From NCBI RefSeq assembly GCF_029953285.1, contig NZ_JASAOI010000016.1, positions 1-46,042 of the forward strand: DNA of 46,042 nucleotides, read 5' to 3'. The notes beneath the pieces are model-generated. The model searched no databases, was not told where the DNA came from, and saw only the letters and a list, made by a program, of their open reading frames with translations. Position numbers and translations under genes: made by a program. Shown piece by piece: positions 1-11,765 of the stretch; positions within the stretch are counted from its first letter, which is position 1; each line of letters opens with the position of its first letter. The DNA is from Yinghuangia seranimata. GTDB lineage: Bacteria > Actinomycetota > Actinomycetes > Streptomycetales > Streptomycetaceae.

Positions 1-115
1 ACGCGGGCGCGCCGCGGGGGCCGCGCGGGAACCCCCCCCCCCGGCCCCCCGGGGGGGGGGGGGCCCCCCCCCCCGGGGGGGCCCCCCGCCGCGCCCCGCG
101 CCCGCACGGGCCGGG
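1..115. other. Low-complexity G/C homopolymer end
   Basis: This stretch is alternating runs of C and G up to about 13 bases with no coding sense. It abuts the 3' end of mfd. It resembles a contig end spoiled by homopolymer base calling rather than biological sequence. No gene, terminator or repeat can be trusted here. Confidence 0.7.
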
Positions 116-123
116 TCCGCCGG

Positions 124-3672
<3,549 letters not shown>

Positions 3673-3984
3673 GAGATGCGCGGATCCTCCGGACGGGCGG
3701 CGCGCGGGCAACGCGGAACGCCCCGGCCTGAGAAGGACCGGGGTCTCCTCCAGACTACGCAACGCGCGGCGCTCGTGCCGGGTGGCGGTGTCGCGCCGGA
3801 ATCTCCAGGTGTGACGATCGCCGCTAGCCCCTTCCGCACTTGCCTCTTGGCAACGCACGGCGTAGGGGATCAAATGAGAGCCGGAGAAATCTGACGGCGC
3901 GTCGGATTACTCAGAGTCACATCTGACGATGCCGGTGGGCACTGGGTGTCACCGGGCGTACAGGGCGAGGGAGACGACACACAG
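3673..3984. promoter_or_regulatory. Divergent mfd / aldehyde dehydrogenase intergenic region
   Basis: These 312 bases separate two divergent starts and must hold both promoters. I see a short hairpin (CCCCGG at 3721-3726 with CCGGGG at 3738-3743) in the mfd leader. A somewhat AT-richer patch at about 3865-3935 repeats ATCTGACG. I cannot place a convincing -35/-10 pair. No small gene with a ribosome-binding site is visible. Confidence 0.3.
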
Positions 3985-5442
3985 ATGAGCGGCGAGGCGC
4001 AGAAGCTCTTCATTGGCGGCGAGTGGGTCGAGCCCGACCGCGGCCACTACGAGGTCATCAACCCGGCCACCGAAGAGGTCGTCGGCCTGGCGCCCGAGGC
4101 GTCGGTCGAGCAGGCGCACGCCGCCGCCGAGGCCGCCTCCCAGGCCTTCGAGACGTGGTCCCGGACCACCCCCGAGCAGCGCTCGGCGATCCTCGACCGG
4201 GCCGCCGACCTGCTGTGGAAGGGCGGCGACCTGCACGTCCTCGCCGCCGCCGAGTCCGGCGCGACCTCGCAGACCGCGATGATGATGCACGTCGGCACCG
4301 CGTACGCGCGCTTCAAGCGGTACGCCAAGGGCGCCCTCGAGCCCACCGAGTTCGCCATCAACCCGCAGGTCACCCCGGCGACCGCGCTCAGCAAGGCGGG
4401 CGTGTTCGGCGCCCTGGAGGTGCGCCAGCCGGTCGGCGTCGTCACCTGCATCACGTCGTACAACAACCCGCTCGCCAACACCGCGGGCAAGATCGCCCCG
4501 GCGCTCGCCATGGGCAACACCTGCGTCGTGAAGCCGGCGCCGCAGGACCCGCTGGCGGTGTACCGGATGGCCGCCGCGCTGGAGGAGGCCGGGCTGCCCA
4601 AGGGCGTCCTCAACATCGTCACCGGCTCGGCGCCCGACGTGGGCGAGGCGACCGTCGACTCGCCGTTCGTCGACATGGTCAGCTTCACCGGCTCGACGTT
4701 CGTCGGCCAGAAGATCGCCGAGGTCGCGGGCCGCGGCATGAAGCGCCAGCTCATGGAGCTCGGCGGCAAGGGCGCCTGCGTGGTCTTCGACGACGCCGAC
4801 GTCGCCGCGGCGGTGGCCGGCATCGGCACCGTGTGGAGCTTCTACTCCGGCCAGATCTGCACCGCGCCGACCCGCGTCATCGTGCAGCGCGGCGTCTACC
4901 AGCAGCTCGTCGCGGGCCTGGAGCAGTACGCCCGCGCGCTCAAGGTCGGCAACCCGGCCGACGAAGGCGTCGTGGTCGGCCCCGTCATCTCCGCCGTGCA
5001 GCGCGGCCGCGTCGAGGAGCTCATCGCCAAGGGCAAGGCCGAGGGCGCGCACTGCGTGGTCGGCGGCGACCGCCCCGACCTCGACAAGGGCTTCTTCGTC
5101 GCGCCGACGCTCTTCACCGAGGCGACGAACACGATGAGCATCGCGCGCGAGGAGTTCTTCGGCCCGGTCGTCACGGTCATCCCGTTCGACGACGAGGAGG
5201 AGGGCGTCAAGATCGCCAACGACTCCGACTACGGCCTGATCAGCTACGTCTTCTCCGGCGACGTGGAGCGCGCCTTCCGCGTCGCGCGCCGCATCCGCTC
5301 CGGCGGCGTCAGCATCAACACCGTCGGCCGCAACATGGAGGCGCCGTTCGGCGGCTTCAAGAAGTCCGGCGTCGGCCGCGACTGCGGTTCGTACGCGCTC
5401 CACGCGTACAGCGAGATCCAGTCCCTGGTCTGGCAGGGCTGA
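3985..5442 (+). CDS. NAD(P)-dependent aldehyde dehydrogenase
   Basis: This 485-residue protein is a full-length member of the aldehyde dehydrogenase superfamily, which oxidises aldehydes to acids. The general-base Glu is E258 (MELGGKG) and the nucleophile is C292 (GQICTAPTR). The late motif EEFFGPVVTV and the C-terminal PFGGFKKSG are present. The sequence resembles the betaine/benzaldehyde type, but the substrate cannot be read. The ATG at 3985 is preceded by GAGGGAGA at good spacing. A further in-frame start 13 codons upstream is less likely. A strong hairpin follows the stop, so the gene is probably monocistronic. Confidence 0.92.
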   Translation: MSGEAQKLFIGGEWVEPDRGHYEVINPATEEVVGLAPEASVEQAHAAAEAASQAFETWSRTTPEQRSAILDRAADLLWKGGDLHVLAAAESGATSQTAMMMHVGTAYARFKRYAKGALEPTEFAINPQVTPATALSKAGVFGALEVRQPVGVVTCITSYNNPLANTAGKIAPALAMGNTCVVKPAPQDPLAVYRMAAALEEAGLPKGVLNIVTGSAPDVGEATVDSPFVDMVSFTGSTFVGQKIAEVAGRGMKRQLMELGGKGACVVFDDADVAAAVAGIGTVWSFYSGQICTAPTRVIVQRGVYQQLVAGLEQYARALKVGNPADEGVVVGPVISAVQRGRVEELIAKGKAEGAHCVVGGDRPDLDKGFFVAPTLFTEATNTMSIAREEFFGPVVTVIPFDDEEEGVKIANDSDYGLISYVFSGDVERAFRVARRIRSGGVSINTVGRNMEAPFGGFKKSGVGRDCGSYALHAYSEIQSLVWQG

Positions 5443-5464
5443 CGCCCTCCCCGACCCGCTGACG

Positions 5465-5504
5465 AGCGGCGGCCGCCCCGGACCCCCTGGGCGGCCGCCG
5501 CTTT
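5465..5504 (+). terminator. Strong hairpin terminator after the aldehyde dehydrogenase
   Basis: A perfect 14-bp stem (5465-5478 with 5489-5502), a 10-nt loop and a short TTT tail begin 22 nt after the dehydrogenase stop. The next gene converges from the other strand, and the symmetrical stem could serve both directions. Confidence 0.85.
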
Positions 5505-5520
5505 CGCGTTCGCGGAACGG

Positions 5521-5970
5521 CTACAGCGTCTCGGTGGCGTACGCGGCGCGCAGGGCGGCGAGCCGGTCCGGGGCGAGGGGCTCGCCCGCTTCGAGGGCGC
5601 GGTGGATGTCGCGGAAGTAGCCCTCGTAGCCGGCCGGGGTCAGGAGGAACAGGCAACGGGCCCACGCGTCCGAGGTGTTGCGGAAGCCGTGCGCCGTGCC
5701 GATCGGGACGGAGACGGTGCCGCCCGCGCCGACGGTGGTCTCGCCGTCGGCGAGGTCGAACGTCACGTCGCCCTCCAGGATGTGGAAGTGCTCGGCGTGC
5801 CCACGGTGGATGTGCGGTGCCGCGCCGATCGCGCCCGGCGGGAAGGCGTACTCCACGACCGCCAGGGCCCCGCCCGTCTGTTCGCCCGAGAGATGCACGG
5901 TGTACGACGACCCGGCGGTGCCGCGCAGCCGCTCGCCCTCGCCCGGTCGGATCATGCGCACGTCTGTCAT
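5521..5970 (-). CDS. Cupin-domain protein
   Basis: A 149-residue single-domain cupin. Motif 1 is present with likely metal ligands H53, H55 and E60 (HIHRGHAEHFH), and motif 2 has PIGTAHGFRN with H94 and N98. The fold is a small beta-barrel binding a divalent metal; members act as isomerases, dioxygenases or small-ligand sensors, and nothing here picks one. The C-terminal 35 residues are helical. The ATG at 5970 fits the fold; an internal ATG five codons on is an alternative. It is convergent with the aldehyde dehydrogenase and divergent from the sugar island. Confidence 0.85.
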   Translation of the reverse strand: MTDVRMIRPGEGERLRGTAGSSYTVHLSGEQTGGALAVVEYAFPPGAIGAAPHIHRGHAEHFHILEGDVTFDLADGETTVGAGGTVSVPIGTAHGFRNTSDAWARCLFLLTPAGYEGYFRDIHRALEAGEPLAPDRLAALRAAYATETL

Positions 5971-6070
5971 GCCGGTGATTCTGCCGCCGCGGCGCGCCTG
6001 CGGTGCGGCCGCGCGGCGCGTTCCGGCGGTCAGCGGGCAAACCCTGTGATCCCTCCGGAAACCCGCCCCA

Positions 6071-6101
6071 CAGGTGCCTCGTTCGCATAGCCTGACACCT
6101 G
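6071..6101. promoter_or_regulatory. Inverted repeat at the probable promoter of the forward sugar operon
   Basis: CAGGTG (6071-6076) and CACCTG (6096-6101) form an inverted repeat with a 19-nt spacer. The spacer contains CATAGC, a possible -10. It sits 55 nt upstream of the first forward gene, in the space shared with the divergent cupin gene. It may be an operator; six-base arms can also occur by chance. Confidence 0.3.
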
Positions 6102-6155
6102 CGGCCGGGGGTGGCCGTCGGAGCGGTCGGGCTCGGTGGGGGGATGGGGATTCCC

Positions 6156-6665
6156 ATGCGCGATCTGCGCGCGGTCGTGGGCGGGGCGGCGGGCGCCGTC
6201 GCCGCGCAGTTCGACGCCGCCACGCGGGCCCGCAGGTGGGAGTTGTTCCGCGAGGCGTTCCCCGACATCGAACGGCTCGCCGTCGTCGACCTCGGCGGGA
6301 CGCCGGAGTTCTGGCTGCACGCGCCGGTCCGGCCGGCCCGCGTCGAGGTCGTACGGGCGGACGCCAAACCGCAGCGGGTGCTCGGCTGGCTGGCCGTCGC
6401 GGTCGGCGAGCCGGCCGCGTTCGGGTCGCCGGGCGACGAGGGCACGGCGTACGACCTGGCGGTCTGCGACGGCCTGCTGGACGCGACCCCGCCCGGCGCG
6501 CGCGGCGCGCTCGCCCGCACGGTCCGCGGCCTCGCGCCGCGCTACTGGGTGCGGTCCGAAGAGGCGCGGCCCGCCGAACTCGCCGGGCTGTTCCCGGACG
6601 CGGTGCGGCGCCGCGAGCGGCGGGGCGGGCTGACCTGCTCGTGGGTCGCCGCCAAGCCGGGCTGA
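6156..6665 (+). CDS. Methyltransferase-like protein, probably degenerate
   Basis: A 169-residue protein. The segment RRWELFREAFP followed by VVDLGGTPEFW looks like the first strand and glycine loop of class I SAM-dependent methyltransferases common in actinobacterial sugar clusters, and the late APRYWV also fits. It is shorter than the usual 230-250 residues. The acidic GDA-type motif and the NSVIEH-like segment of that group are not recognisable; in their place is DLAVCDGLL. It may have lost activity or play a binding role. The start at 6156 has GGGGA just upstream; ATG at 6144 is an alternative. It is first in the forward operon, 59 nt before the dehydrogenase. Confidence 0.7.
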   Translation: MRDLRAVVGGAAGAVAAQFDAATRARRWELFREAFPDIERLAVVDLGGTPEFWLHAPVRPARVEVVRADAKPQRVLGWLAVAVGEPAAFGSPGDEGTAYDLAVCDGLLDATPPGARGALARTVRGLAPRYWVRSEEARPAELAGLFPDAVRRRERRGGLTCSWVAAKPG

Positions 6666-6724
6666 CCGCGCCGAAGCGCGTCGGCCCACCGACACAGGCT
6701 GGTTCTTGGGGAGGGGAACGGGTC

Positions 6725-7990
6725 ATGGGCATGAGAGTGGTCATCGCCGGCCAGGGGTACGTGGGGCTGCCGCTCGCGGTGCGCGCCGCGCAGGTCGGGC
6801 ACGACGTGGTCGGGTACGACACCGACGAGCGCCGGGTCAAGCAGCTCGCCGCGGGCGAGTCGTACGTCGAGGACATCCCGGCCGCACAGGTCCGGGAGAT
6901 CCTGGACGCCGGCCGCTACAAACCGACCGCCGAACCGCGCGACCTCGGCGGGTTCGACATAGCGGTGATCACGGTTCCGACGCCGCTGCGCGAAGGCGTC
7001 CCGGACCTGACGTACATCGAGGACTGCGCACGCACCCTGTCGCGCTACCTGCGCCCGGGCGCGACGGTCGTCCTCGAGTCGACGACCTACCCGGGCACCA
7101 CCGAGGAGCTGGTGGGCCCGATCCTGGAGGAGGGCTCCGGCCTGGCCGCGGGCCGCGACTTCCACCTCGGCTACAGCCCCGAGCGCATCGACCCGGGCAA
7201 CCCCACCTGGAACCTGGTCAACACCCCGAAGGTGGTCTCCGGCATAGACGACGCGTCGCTCGCGCTCGTCGACGGCTTCTACGGCTCGCTCGTCGAACGC
7301 ACCGTGCCGGTCGGCTCGCCCAAGGAGGCCGAGCTGGTCAAGCTGATCGAGAACACCTTCCGGCACGTCAACATCGCGCTCGTCAACGAGGTCGCGATGT
7401 TCGCGCACGACCTCGGCATCGACGTGTGGGAGGCCATCGACGCCTGCTCCACCAAGCCGTTCGGCTTCCTGCGCTTCACCCCGGGCCCCGGCGTCGGCGG
7501 CCACTGCCTGCCGATCGACCCGTCCTACCTCTCCTGGCGGGTGCAGCGCGCGCTCGGCCAGAGCTTCCGGTTCGTCGAGCTCGCCAACGACGTCAACAAC
7601 CACATGCCGGACTACGTCGTCCGCCGCCTCACCGCCGCGTTCAACGCCCGCAAGCGCTCCGTCAACGGCTCGCGCGTCCTGCTGCTGGGCCTGGCCTACA
7701 AGAAGAACACCGGCGACGCACGCGAGTCGCCCTCGACCCGCATCGCCCGGCTGCTCCTCGACCTGGGCGCCGAGGTCACCGCCGTGGACCCGCACGTGGA
7801 CCTCGCCCAACGCGTCGACTCACGCCTCCTGCGCGCCGACCTGACCGCCGAAGCGGTCGCGGCCGCCGACGCCGTGGTCCTCGTGGTCGACCACGACGAC
7901 CTGGACCTGGAACTGGTCCGCACGCACGCCGCCTACATCCTGGACTGCCGGCGCGCGCTCGGACGCGCGGACAACGTGGAGGTGTTGTGA
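6725..7990 (+). CDS. UDP-N-acetylhexosamine 6-dehydrogenase (WbpA/WecC type)
   Basis: A 421-residue nucleotide-sugar dehydrogenase that should carry out the two-step NAD-dependent oxidation of C6 to a uronic acid. The N-terminal dinucleotide site is GQGYVGLP (residues 9-16). Catalytic candidates are K206 and N210 (KLIENTFRHVNIAL) and the nucleophile C261 in GVGGHCLPIDP. The GHCLPIDPSYLSW segment and the NAxR/K..N arrangement favour the UDP-GlcNAc or UDP-ManNAc group over UDP-glucose dehydrogenases. A strong GGGGAGGGGAA precedes the ATG at 6725. The stop overlaps the next GTG by 4 nt. In context it would supply UDP-HexNAc uronic acid as the first island intermediate. Confidence 0.9.
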   Translation: MGMRVVIAGQGYVGLPLAVRAAQVGHDVVGYDTDERRVKQLAAGESYVEDIPAAQVREILDAGRYKPTAEPRDLGGFDIAVITVPTPLREGVPDLTYIEDCARTLSRYLRPGATVVLESTTYPGTTEELVGPILEEGSGLAAGRDFHLGYSPERIDPGNPTWNLVNTPKVVSGIDDASLALVDGFYGSLVERTVPVGSPKEAELVKLIENTFRHVNIALVNEVAMFAHDLGIDVWEAIDACSTKPFGFLRFTPGPGVGGHCLPIDPSYLSWRVQRALGQSFRFVELANDVNNHMPDYVVRRLTAAFNARKRSVNGSRVLLLGLAYKKNTGDARESPSTRIARLLLDLGAEVTAVDPHVDLAQRVDSRLLRADLTAEAVAAADAVVLVVDHDDLDLELVRTHAAYILDCRRALGRADNVEVL

Positions 7991-9048
7991 CCGAAGGGCC
8001 CGGCCCGAGGCCCACGACGGGGGAATCGGGTACCACTGGAACGACGCTGCCCGGGTTCGCACCGGAGCGGCTGGCCAGGCTCGCGTTGCGGGCGGTGGCC
8101 GATCTGAAGCTCGACCTGACCGGGCGGACGGTGCTGACGGAGGCCGCGACCGGGGCGTATGCGGTGACGCCGGTGCTGGCGTCGCTCGCGGGGGCGCGGG
8201 TGATCGCGTTCACGCGGGACACGCGCTACGGGACGGCGGAGGAGGTGTCGTTCCTGACCGGCATGGTCGGGCTGTTCGCCGGGACGCGGCACCCGATCGA
8301 CATCGTCACCGAGCTGCTGCCCGAGCACGTCGAGGCGGCGGACATCGTGACGAACAGCGGCCATCTGCGGCCGATCGACGCGGCGTTCGTGGCACGGCTG
8401 AAGCCGACCGCGGTGGTGCCGCTGATGTTCGAGGCGTGGGAGGTCGGGCTCGGCCGGGACGACGTGGACCTGGCGGCGCTGCGGGCGCGCGGGATCGCGT
8501 TCGCCGGCACCAACGAACACCACGACCTGATCGGCGTGTTCGAGCACCACCGGGCGATGGTGGGGCGGCTGATGTCGGACTGCGGCATCGCGGTCTACGG
8601 CGCCAACTGCGTTGTGCTGTGCGACAACCCGTTCGAGCCGGAGATCGTCGACGGCCTGGTGCGCGCCGGCGCGCGCGTGCACTGCGCGGGCTCGCTCGAC
8701 CGGGTGAACACGCCGGAGGACGTCGACGCGGTGCTGATCGCGCTGCGGCCCGGCGCCAAGCCGGTCGTCGGCCCCGCCGAGGCGCGGCGGATCGCCGACC
8801 GGTGGCCGGGGGCCGTGGTCGTCCAGGTGTGGGGCGACGTCGACCGGGAGGCGCTGACCGCATACGGCGTGCCGTTCTGGCCGCCGGTCGGCCCGAAGCC
8901 GGGGCACATGGCGATCCTGCCGTCGGCGGTCGGCCCCGAACCGATCGTGCGACTCCAGGCCGGCGGCCTGAAGGTCGCTCAGATCCTGCTGACCAGGCCG
9001 GAGTTGCGGTCGGACGAGGACAAGGAGTACCTCGATGAGCTCAGCTGA
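7987..9048 (+). CDS. Unassigned two-domain Rossmann-like protein
   Basis: A 353-residue protein I cannot assign. It reads as two alpha/beta domains. The first (about 27-190) has LTGRTVLTEAATGAYAVTP and a run of conserved-looking strands ending AVVPLMFEAWE. The second (about 200-330) begins GIAVYGANCVVLCDNPFEP. The layout recalls 2-hydroxyacid dehydrogenases or the NAD domain of S-adenosylhomocysteine hydrolase, but no clean GxGxxG is present. The GTG at 7987 overlaps the previous stop (GTGA) and has GGAGG just upstream. The 3' end overlaps the formyltransferase by 14 nt. Tight coupling to both neighbours suggests an island-specific step or a regulatory role. Confidence 0.75.
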   Translation: MTEGPGPRPTTGESGTTGTTLPGFAPERLARLALRAVADLKLDLTGRTVLTEAATGAYAVTPVLASLAGARVIAFTRDTRYGTAEEVSFLTGMVGLFAGTRHPIDIVTELLPEHVEAADIVTNSGHLRPIDAAFVARLKPTAVVPLMFEAWEVGLGRDDVDLAALRARGIAFAGTNEHHDLIGVFEHHRAMVGRLMSDCGIAVYGANCVVLCDNPFEPEIVDGLVRAGARVHCAGSLDRVNTPEDVDAVLIALRPGAKPVVGPAEARRIADRWPGAVVVQVWGDVDREALTAYGVPFWPPVGPKPGHMAILPSAVGPEPIVRLQAGGLKVAQILLTRPELRSDEDKEYLDELS

Positions 9049-10024
9049 GGTCGGCCCCGTGCCGCGGGCGCGCGTCGTGCTGGTCGGCATCGGCCCGACC
9101 ACACTCGACGCACTCGACGCGCTCGCCGATCGGTGCGAGGTGGTCGCGCTGATCCGGCCCGGCGACGACGACACGACGGCGCGCGCCGCCAAGCTCGGCA
9201 TCCCGGTCGAACCGGGCACGCGCGTCGCCGACATCGAGGCGGTGGTGGAACGGCTGGCGCCGGACGCGGTGGTGGTGTCGTCGTACGACCGAATCCTGCC
9301 CGACCGCCTGCTGGCCCGCTGCCCGTTCGTCAACGTGCACTACTCGCCGCTGCCGCGCGGGCGCGGCCGGGCCAACGTCAACTGGGCGATCATCAACGGC
9401 GACACCGAGACCGCGATCACCGTGCACACCATGGCGCCGGGGCTCGACGCGGGCGGGATCCTCCACCAGGAGCCGGTGCCGATCGGGCCGCGCGACACCG
9501 TCACCGACCTGTACGACCGGCTGAACGCCCGGCAGCGGGCGGTCCTCGCCGACGCCGTCCTGCGCCGCCTGACCGGCGACGAGGGCGACCCGCAGGACCA
9601 CGGCCAGGCCACCTACGGCTGCACGCGCCTGCCGGAGGACGGCGAGATCGACTGGTCGGCCCCGACGGCGGACACCGACCGGCTCGTACGCTCGCTGACC
9701 CCGCCGTACCCGGGCGCCTTCACCCACCTCGGCCTGGAGCCGCTCCGGATCCTGCGGGCCGAACCGTCCCCCGACGCCCCGCGCTACACCGGCCGCGTCC
9801 CGGGCCGCGTGGTGCTCGTCGACCGCTCCGGCGAGGGCTGGGTAGAGGTGCTGACGGGCGACGGCGTGCTGCGCGTCCACGAGGTCGCGCAGGGGGACGG
9901 CCCGCCCGTCCCCGCGAACACGGTCGTGAAGTCGGTGAAGACCACCCTCGGCGTGCGCACCGCCGATCTGCTCGCCGCGCTCGCCGCGCTGCGGGCGTCC
10001 GGCACGGGCCCGGCGCAGGGCTGA
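9035..10024 (+). CDS. Sugar N-formyltransferase (methionyl-tRNA formyltransferase fold)
   Basis: A 329-residue protein of the formyltransferase family using N10-formyltetrahydrofolate. The catalytic triad as placed in ArnA and related sugar enzymes is present: N100 and H102 (VNVHYSPLPRGRG) and D138 (GLDAGGI). The loop RGRANVNWAIINGDTET matches sugar formyltransferases better than the housekeeping tRNA enzyme. A C-terminal OB-like domain follows from about residue 215. AAGGAG lies 7 nt before the ATG. In the island it would formylate an amino sugar made by one of the two DegT enzymes. It could in principle be a second tRNA formyltransferase, but context argues against that. Confidence 0.88.
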   Translation: MSSAEVGPVPRARVVLVGIGPTTLDALDALADRCEVVALIRPGDDDTTARAAKLGIPVEPGTRVADIEAVVERLAPDAVVVSSYDRILPDRLLARCPFVNVHYSPLPRGRGRANVNWAIINGDTETAITVHTMAPGLDAGGILHQEPVPIGPRDTVTDLYDRLNARQRAVLADAVLRRLTGDEGDPQDHGQATYGCTRLPEDGEIDWSAPTADTDRLVRSLTPPYPGAFTHLGLEPLRILRAEPSPDAPRYTGRVPGRVVLVDRSGEGWVEVLTGDGVLRVHEVAQGDGPPVPANTVVKSVKTTLGVRTADLLAALAALRASGTGPAQG

Positions 10025-10226
10025 ACGTGGGGCTGACGACGTACGGCTGACGACGCGGGGGGGGGGGGGGGGGGGGGGGGGGGGGCGGCCCCCCCGCCGC
10101 CGCGGCGCGGCGCCCGGCCGCCCCGGGGCGGCGGTCAAGGGGGGGCTGACGAGTTCGGGCGGACGAGGCGGGGGGGGGGGGGGGCGGGGCAGCCCCCCCC
10201 CCCCCACGCCTTTTCCGGCCGACCCG
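10025..10226. repeat. Homopolymer-rich convergent intergenic region (29-G run)
   Basis: Between two converging operons lie 29 consecutive G (10057-10085), a GC-rich patch, 15 G (10170-10184) and 13 C (10193-10205). The last G and C tracts are complementary and could fold. A natural bidirectional terminator may have been here. The long pure runs more probably reflect base-calling failure past a strong hairpin, or a join made across low-quality ends. No coding sense is visible. Confidence 0.6.
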
Positions 10227-11765
10227 TCAGCGCACGGGTTCCGACGGGTCGGTCCGACCGGCCGGCTCGACCCGGAGCGGGACGGTGCCGCCGGAGACGC
10301 ACTCGCCTGTCGCGAGGTCCCACTTCCAGTGGTGGCGCGGGCATTCCAGGACGCCCTCGCCGTCGATGTCGGCGAGCGCCAGGTCCTCGCCCGCGTGCGG
10401 GCAGAACCGCTGGAAGGCGTAGCCGCAGCGCTCGATCGTCTCGCCGCTCGCGGCCTCGGCGCGCTCCCGGACCATCTGCATGGTCTGGGCCGGATGGTTG
10501 CCGTAGCGCAGCAGGCTCATCAGGGTCAGGTCGAACACGTCGGGGTCTCGGTGCAGGCTCAGACGCAGCGAGAGCAGCGCCTCCTCCCAGCCGATCTTCC
10601 CGTCGACGATGGCGCGCAGCGCCCGCGGCGGGACGTGGATGGTGTACCCGGCGTCGACCGGGTCCTCCTCCAGGGCGCCACCCACCCGGCCGAGCCGCAC
10701 CGCCCAGGTCGTGCCGTCCGCGACGAGCCGCACATCGCGCTGGTAGTCGGCGAGGAAGCGCTTGTTGAAGCTGATCAGCTTCGAGAAGTAGGCGTCCAGC
10801 TCGACCGCGCCGACCGGTTCGAACGGCTCGTCGTGGTACGCCTGCCACTCCGCCTCGCGGCGGTCCCGGTACGCCGCAAGGTAGGCCTCCGGCTCGGTCC
10901 GCCACCGGCCCCGGTCGGGCGTGTTGGGCGGGAACACGCCCAACTCGCCGAGGGTGTCCCCCGGTTCCAGGCAGACCGTGGCGACGCCGGGGCAGGCCGC
11001 CGCGAAGTCCTCGGCCACGTCGTCCCACACCGGGAAGATCGTCGAGGAGCGGTCGTTGAAGCGGTCCAGCTCCGGGTCGAGGAAGCACGGCGGGCCCGCG
11101 GCCGGCAGGTACGTCGACGCGCCGGTCAGCCGCACCTTGCGCACCAGGGTGTCGAACAGGTCGCCCCGCACCTCGGCCGTCTTGCGCCGCTGCACCTCGT
11201 CCGGGTACGCGTAGCAGTTCGGATACCACATCGCGCCCGAGAACTGCGCCGACAACAGGTCGACGTCGCCGGGCAGTTCGGACAGCGGCGTGTTGCAGTC
11301 GTTGAGATCGAGGAACCGGAAGTCCCCGAGGTCGACGATTAGTCCGCTGTCCTCCTTGTGCGACGTGTCCAGCAGCATCGTCAGCACGAACCCGTCGGCG
11401 GCCTCGTAGCGCTCCTTGTGCCCGAGCTGGACGAGGTTCCGGAAACCGAGCGCGTGGAGCCGCTTGACCATCGACCTGGACCGGTAGTCGGGTATGACGA
11501 CCGTGATGTTGTCGCTGTCGAGCTGGGCCAGGACCCGCTCGTCGAAGTGGTCCTCGTGCTCGTGCGACAGGTACAGCAGGTCATAACGTGCCGTGGTGAC
11601 GCCCTGGAGCAGCGCGCGGTTGTCCGGGAACGGGAACCACGCTCCGAGGAACGCCGGGTGGAACCACGGGTCGATCAGCAGGCGCACGCCCGCGTGCGCG
11701 ACCTCGTAGCCGGCGTGCCCCAGCGCGCGGATCCGCGCGCCGGGCGGAAGTGAGCGCCCGGTCAT
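10227..11765 (-). CDS. MBL-fold / Rieske protein, predicted nucleotide-sugar N-acetyl hydroxylase (NamH/CMAH type)
   Basis: A 512-residue two-domain protein. The N-terminal metallo-beta-lactamase-like domain carries HxHxDH as H68-E-H70-E-D72-H73 (LSHEHEDHF). The C-terminal domain is a Rieske 2Fe-2S site with C455-P-H457 and, 17 residues on, C475-P-R-H478. This combination and length match the family of mycobacterial NamH (UDP-MurNAc hydroxylase) and animal CMAH (CMP-Neu5Ac hydroxylase), which convert N-acetyl to N-glycolyl on activated sugars. The ATG at 11765 overlaps the preceding stop (ATGA), so it is coupled to the aminotransferase. It is last in the reverse operon. No dedicated ferredoxin or reductase is nearby. 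The substrate (island sugar or UDP-MurNAc) is inferred, not shown. Confidence 0.85.
   Translation of the reverse strand: MTGRSLPPGARIRALGHAGYEVAHAGVRLLIDPWFHPAFLGAWFPFPDNRALLQGVTTARYDLLYLSHEHEDHFDERVLAQLDSDNITVVIPDYRSRSMVKRLHALGFRNLVQLGHKERYEAADGFVLTMLLDTSHKEDSGLIVDLGDFRFLDLNDCNTPLSELPGDVDLLSAQFSGAMWYPNCYAYPDEVQRRKTAEVRGDLFDTLVRKVRLTGASTYLPAAGPPCFLDPELDRFNDRSSTIFPVWDDVAEDFAAACPGVATVCLEPGDTLGELGVFPPNTPDRGRWRTEPEAYLAAYRDRREAEWQAYHDEPFEPVGAVELDAYFSKLISFNKRFLADYQRDVRLVADGTTWAVRLGRVGGALEEDPVDAGYTIHVPPRALRAIVDGKIGWEEALLSLRLSLHRDPDVFDLTLMSLLRYGNHPAQTMQMVRERAEAASGETIERCGYAFQRFCPHAGEDLALADIDGEGVLECPRHHWKWDLATGECVSGGTVPLRVEPAGRTDPSEPVR

Noticed and set aside
3949-5403. A 484-codon open frame opposite the aldehyde dehydrogenase
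   Set aside because: Antisense to a gene with intact catalytic motifs; the composition is repetitive and has no recognisable fold.
9035-10024. Housekeeping methionyl-tRNA formyltransferase (fmt)
   Set aside because: No def or other translation genes adjoin it; it overlaps sugar genes and its RGRANVNW loop fits sugar formyltransferases better.
10057-10205. G tracts read as a G-quadruplex regulator
   Set aside because: Uninterrupted runs of 29 and 15 G that also occur at both window ends are better explained as sequencing or assembly artefact.
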